33,013 bases of DNA from contig VXRD01000162.1 in assembly GCA_009838845.1 (NCBI GenBank), positions 1 through 33,013 of the forward strand, written 5' to 3'. This DNA comes from Gemmatimonadota bacterium. GTDB lineage: Bacteria > Latescibacterota > UBA2968. Position numbers and translations under genes: made by a program. Shown in pieces: positions 29,997 to 33,013 of the stretch; the stretch's first letter is position 1; each line of letters opens with the position of its first letter. The notes below the pieces were generated by a model. It was not told the DNA's origin, ran no database searches, and saw nothing but the letters and a program-made list of their open reading frames with translations.

Positions 29997-31685
29997 ATGG
30001 ATACAAATGGTACTTATCAGGTCGCCGACTTATGCGAAGCCGCAAGTGAGGGCGATGTCGCCAAAATTCGTCAGATTCTCGATGTGCAACCCGATCTGGT
30101 CAATGTGCATATGGCCGAAAACAATGAGCATCTCGCCATTCATTACGCAGTTATGAATCAGCACGCGGATGCGGTGCGCGTTCTTATGGAGGCGGGTGCA
30201 GATCACACGTCGGGTATTTATCCCCATCGCGATGCTACGGACGCGCTTACCATAGCAGATGAACGCGGTCTGGATGATATTGTTCAGATTTTGCGAGAGG
30301 AAGACGAGAAACGCAAACTCGCGGCTTGCGAGAATATTACCATTACGGAGGAGAATGATGCGCTTTTTGAGGCTATTCGAGAGGGGCGGATGATGGAGAC
30401 TGTGGAAATTCTCTATAAGAATCCCGATTTGATCAACGCCTGCCATCGCAATGGCGGTAGTGTGATTCACACTGGTGCATCTCTTGGAAATTATGAGCTT
30501 GTTCAATATCTGCTCAAGCGCGGTGCGGATATCACCCATCTTACCCCCGAGGGTCAATCGCCTCTCGACGGCGCTGTTCACAATATCCGCGGTCGCAACA
30601 GGCCGCTCAACGAGGGGTGTTTGATTTGTGCGGGTATTCTGCTTCAGGCCGGATGCGAACAATCGCTTGAGTCTGCTGTCGCGCTTGGGGATCTTGGTTT
30701 TGTTCAAGAGTATAAGAGACAACATCCCGAACGCTTTCAGTCCAATGACAGCGAGCGAGACGGTCTTTTACAGATCGCTGTGCAAAATGACAATCTCGAT
30801 ATGGTGCGTATGCTGCTGGACCTGGGGCTCGATCCCGACGACAGATATCAACTGCATCACTATGAGACCAAACCCTATTCATGGGGCCAACCGCTGGCTC
30901 ATGCGGCTGGGCACTCGCAGTATGAGATTGCCGAACTTCTGCTCGAGCGCGGCGCCGATCCCAATGCGAGTATTTACGCGAGTGGCAATCCCATAGCAGC
31001 TGCGTATAATAATCGCGACGATAAGATGAAGGGTTTGCTGTTTAGATACGGTGGGGTTTTGGATCATATCACTGCTGGGCTTGAAGGCGAGACGTCTGCC
31101 GCTGCTGTTGCGCTTCACAATGATTCTTCTCTTGCGGAGAGGCTTTTGTGGGCTGCGGGCTGTGGGGGTGATCCAAATATTGTGGGGATGTGTCTGCGTC
31201 AACTCGAGTGGGATCCCGATGACAGTCGCTGGTTTGGCTTGCTGGAGCAACCTGTGCGCCTGTGGCGCACTCACCCTCATCGCAAATTCCGGGATTTTGA
31301 TCGCACGGTCTATCCCGAGATTTTTCGCATGATTCTCGATCACGGCGTTAGCCCCAATCTGGTCGGGCGTTTCGGGTATCGCCTTGCGCATCACATGGCG
31401 GCATGCGGTGTTGTGTGGGGAGAAGTGATTATGACCGAAGCCGAGCGCGTCGCCTTTGCGACAATTCTGCTCGACTATGGTGCGGATCTCGATGTGATTG
31501 ATGAGCTTTTGCAATCTTCGCCGCTGGGCTGGGCTGCGCGATGGGGCAAATACGATCTCGCGCGTCTCTATCTCGAGCGCGGTGCCGATCCCACACTGGC
31601 GGGTGCTGATTGGGCAACGCCACTCGCCTGGGCAGAGAAAAAAGGGTATGGGGATATTGCCGATCTCATCAAACGGTATCTGTAA
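29997..31685 (+). CDS. Ankyrin-repeat protein
   Basis: The protein has 562 aa with no signal peptide. It has at least six ankyrin units, seen by their helix-turn endings: VRVLMEAGAD, VQYLLKRGADI, VRMLLDLGLDPD, AELLLERGADPN, ATILLDYGADLD and ARLYLERGADPT, with degenerate units between (about residues 10-130 and 330-440). Ankyrin stacks bind proteins; the partner may be the AKR-like protein or the permease of the same operon, but this is guesswork. GAAAGGGG lies before the ATG and 20 bases separate it from the permease. In sponge symbionts such proteins are proposed to act on host cells; nothing here shows export. A terminator follows. Confidence 0.9.
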   Translation: MDTNGTYQVADLCEAASEGDVAKIRQILDVQPDLVNVHMAENNEHLAIHYAVMNQHADAVRVLMEAGADHTSGIYPHRDATDALTIADERGLDDIVQILREEDEKRKLAACENITITEENDALFEAIREGRMMETVEILYKNPDLINACHRNGGSVIHTGASLGNYELVQYLLKRGADITHLTPEGQSPLDGAVHNIRGRNRPLNEGCLICAGILLQAGCEQSLESAVALGDLGFVQEYKRQHPERFQSNDSERDGLLQIAVQNDNLDMVRMLLDLGLDPDDRYQLHHYETKPYSWGQPLAHAAGHSQYEIAELLLERGADPNASIYASGNPIAAAYNNRDDKMKGLLFRYGGVLDHITAGLEGETSAAAVALHNDSSLAERLLWAAGCGGDPNIVGMCLRQLEWDPDDSRWFGLLEQPVRLWRTHPHRKFRDFDRTVYPEIFRMILDHGVSPNLVGRFGYRLAHHMAACGVVWGEVIMTEAERVAFATILLDYGADLDVIDELLQSSPLGWAARWGKYDLARLYLERGADPTLAGADWATPLAWAEKKGYGDIADLIKRYL

Positions 31686-31701
31686 AAATGGATATCGTCG
31701 A

Positions 31702-31736
31702 AAAACGCCATCGGAAATGCTTTGCGGTGGCGTTTT
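31702..31736 (+). terminator. Terminator of the ankyrin operon
   Basis: A 12-bp stem AAAACGCCATCG/CGGTGGCGTTTT with one G-T pair and an 11-base loop, followed by CTTTTTG. Confidence 0.85.
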
Positions 31737-31800
31737 CTTTTTGTACCATGCAGATCAGAGGATTAATTTAGCCATCCATGAGACAAAAAGGAGATAGAGC

Positions 31801-32742
31801 ATGGTTCGCACGTTGATTGGCAGTCGGTATTCAGAGGATGTTGAGGCGTTGTTAGAAGGTGCGCCTTCTGAGGTTGAGGTGATTTTTTTGCCGGAGGGGG
31901 AAAAGCAGGCTGATTATTTATCGGGCGTGGAAGTGCTTTTTGGCCGGCTTGCCGAATCCGATTTTGATTACGCAGATGCGTTGAAATGGGTTCAGCAACC
32001 CCACGCAGGTGCCGAAGGGCATTTGTATGAAAAATTTAAGAATAGCGATATGGTTTTGACCAATGCGGGGGGATTGTTCGGTCCTCAGATTGCAGAACAT
32101 GGGTTTGCACTTTTGCTGGCGTTGACGCGGCAGATTCACACGCAGTTGGAGTTTATGAAGCGCAAGCACTGGGAGCGCGTGCCGTGTTTGGAGTTGGCGG
32201 GTATGACGATGGGTATTATTGGTTTGGGCGGCATTGGACGGGCGATTGCAGACCGCGCGAAGGCGTTTGAGTTTCGGGTTATTGCGGTCGATCCGGAGGA
32301 TATGGCGTGTCCCGATTCCGTGGATCGGTTGGAGAAGATGGATTATTTGCCCGAACTTATGTCGCAGTCCAATGTGGTTATGGTGTGTTGCCCCAGTACG
32401 GCTGAAACGCATAAGATGCTGTCGGGTGAGATGTTTGATCGGTTGATGGAGGGTAGTTTGCTCGTCAATGTGAGTCGGGGAAAGGTGGTGGATGAGGAGG
32501 CTATGGTCGCGGCGTTGCGGTCCGGCAAACTGGCGGGTATTGGGCTGGATGTGACTTATACGGAACCCTGTCCAGAAGATAGTCCGCTGTGGACCGAACC
32601 CAATGTGATTTTGACATCGCATAGCGCGGGGTCTTCACAACATATTCGGAGGCGCGCTATGGTGCGGTTTGTGGATAATTTGCACAGGTATGTGAGGGGT
32701 GAGGCGCTGCAGAATGTAGTGGATAAGGAGAAGGGGTATTAG
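31801..32742 (+). CDS. D-isomer-specific 2-hydroxyacid dehydrogenase
   Basis: A cytosolic NAD(P)-dependent enzyme of 313 aa that interconverts 2-oxo acids and D-2-hydroxy acids. The nucleotide motif GLGGIG is at 141-146 with D164 at the end of the second strand, favouring NAD. The catalytic set is complete: R226 in NVSRG, E255 in YTEPCPEDSPLW and H274 in TSHSAG. The substrate end (FGRLAESDFDYADALKWVQ) does not identify the acid; glyoxylate/hydroxypyruvate reductase-like proteins are close. AAAGGAG precedes the ATG. The stop codon lies within a heptamer microsatellite. Confidence 0.93.
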   Translation: MVRTLIGSRYSEDVEALLEGAPSEVEVIFLPEGEKQADYLSGVEVLFGRLAESDFDYADALKWVQQPHAGAEGHLYEKFKNSDMVLTNAGGLFGPQIAEHGFALLLALTRQIHTQLEFMKRKHWERVPCLELAGMTMGIIGLGGIGRAIADRAKAFEFRVIAVDPEDMACPDSVDRLEKMDYLPELMSQSNVVMVCCPSTAETHKMLSGEMFDRLMEGSLLVNVSRGKVVDEEAMVAALRSGKLAGIGLDVTYTEPCPEDSPLWTEPNVILTSHSAGSSQHIRRRAMVRFVDNLHRYVRGEALQNVVDKEKGY

Positions 32743-32758
32743 GAATTAGGAATTAGGA
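32738..32758. repeat. Heptamer tandem repeat (ATTAGGA), 3 copies
   Basis: Three perfect copies of ATTAGGA. The first holds the TAG stop of the dehydrogenase gene, in the manner of the octamer array at the end of the PhyH gene. Confidence 0.85.
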
Positions 32759-32768
32759 GCAGGCGAGG

Positions 32769-33013
32769 TCAACTCATGTAAACTTGCACTTCACGGTCTA
32801 AACGATCCCCCAATAGATCTTCAGCCATGTCGAGTTCATAGTCTATCTGCAAACCCATCCAAAATTGTGGAGACATGTTGAAATATTTCGCCAGGCGCAA
32901 AGCGATGTCGGCTGTGATACCCTGCTTTCCCGATACAATCTCGTTAATTTGATACGGTGGAACGCCTATACCAAGGGCCAGACGATTCTGGCTCATATTC
33001 ATAGGCTTGAGAA
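32769..33013 (-). CDS. higA: HigA-family antitoxin (XRE), partial at window edge
   Basis: The C-terminal 80 or so residues of a HigA/VapI-type protein; the reading frame runs open through the window edge (LKPMNMSQNRLA), so the start lies beyond 33013. The HTH segment is MSQNRLALGIGVPPYQINEI, followed by SGKQGITADIALRLAKYFNM and SPQFWMGLQIDYEL. It matches the orphan HigA at 17186 in layout (EFLKPLGISQS, VTPDIALRLAQVLGMSADFW) but differs in most residues. A HigB toxin gene, if present, would be outside the window. The gene is convergent with the dehydrogenase. Confidence 0.88.
   Translation of the reverse strand, partial: LKPMNMSQNRLALGIGVPPYQINEIVSGKQGITADIALRLAKYFNMSPQFWMGLQIDYELDMAEDLLGDRLDREVQVYMS

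Noticed and set aside
30030-30725. Long minus-strand open frame opposite the ankyrin gene
   Set aside because: It is a shadow of the clear ankyrin coding frame, with no recognisable family.

Overview
The window reads as bacterial chromosome. The likely source is an uncultured lineage of the Latescibacterota/Poribacteria or wider FCB kind. This is an inference from gene content: a PhyH-type oxygenase, a family III CoA-transferase, a rhamnogalacturonan-lyase-like protein, roughly 800-residue FtsX permeases, a SUMF1 lipoprotein and many stand-alone antitoxins. No 16S or marker gene is present to settle it. I found no rRNA, tRNA, CRISPR array or intact transposase.

Two visibly AT-richer accessory blocks are embedded in a more GC-rich metabolic background. 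Block A (1-5300) holds an AAA/RloA-like ATPase, an OLD-type ATPase-TOPRIM nuclease, a 131-bp MITE with TA target duplication, a GIY-YIG-like gene overlapping a helix-hairpin-helix gene, and a two-gene toxin-antitoxin-like module that appears to be transcribed leaderless. Block B (12.4-15.9 kb) holds a putAbiC-type abortive-infection membrane protein, a DUF4258/DUF2283 pair, a ribbon-helix-helix antitoxin, an orphan HicB-like protein and a second RloA-like ATPase, closed by a strong terminator. Together they look like a defence and toxin-antitoxin island.

The background between and after the blocks contains several units. An SDR-HAD-PhyH operon (5.5-7.8 kb) ends in octamer microsatellites. A CoA-transferase/crotonase pair (7.9-9.9 kb) is convergent with a minus-strand glycosidase-like/phosphoesterase pair (9.9-12.3 kb). 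A minus-strand SUMF1 lipoprotein and an orphan HigA follow, then a large FtsX/MacB permease convergent with a 1-Cys peroxiredoxin. A plus-strand run at 21.0-25.3 kb encodes an exo-rhamnogalacturonan-lyase-like protein, an aldo/keto reductase and a SpoIIE-type phosphatase. An MFS transporter diverges from a degenerate aldo/keto reductase, a second permease and an ankyrin protein across two near-consensus promoters. The window ends with a 2-hydroxyacid dehydrogenase and a HigA-like gene cut by the edge.

The most interesting signals are as follows: the uncharacterised GIY-YIG plus HhH overlapping pair; the leaderless module at 4580-5222; the HxG (halogenase-like) iron site in the PhyH protein; an AKR-fold protein that has lost all four catalytic residues and heads an operon with an ABC permease; and small scars left between cassettes, namely a duplicated peroxiredoxin tail with its terminator, a DUF2283 tail, and a 24-nt dispersed palindromic repeat near both accessory joints.
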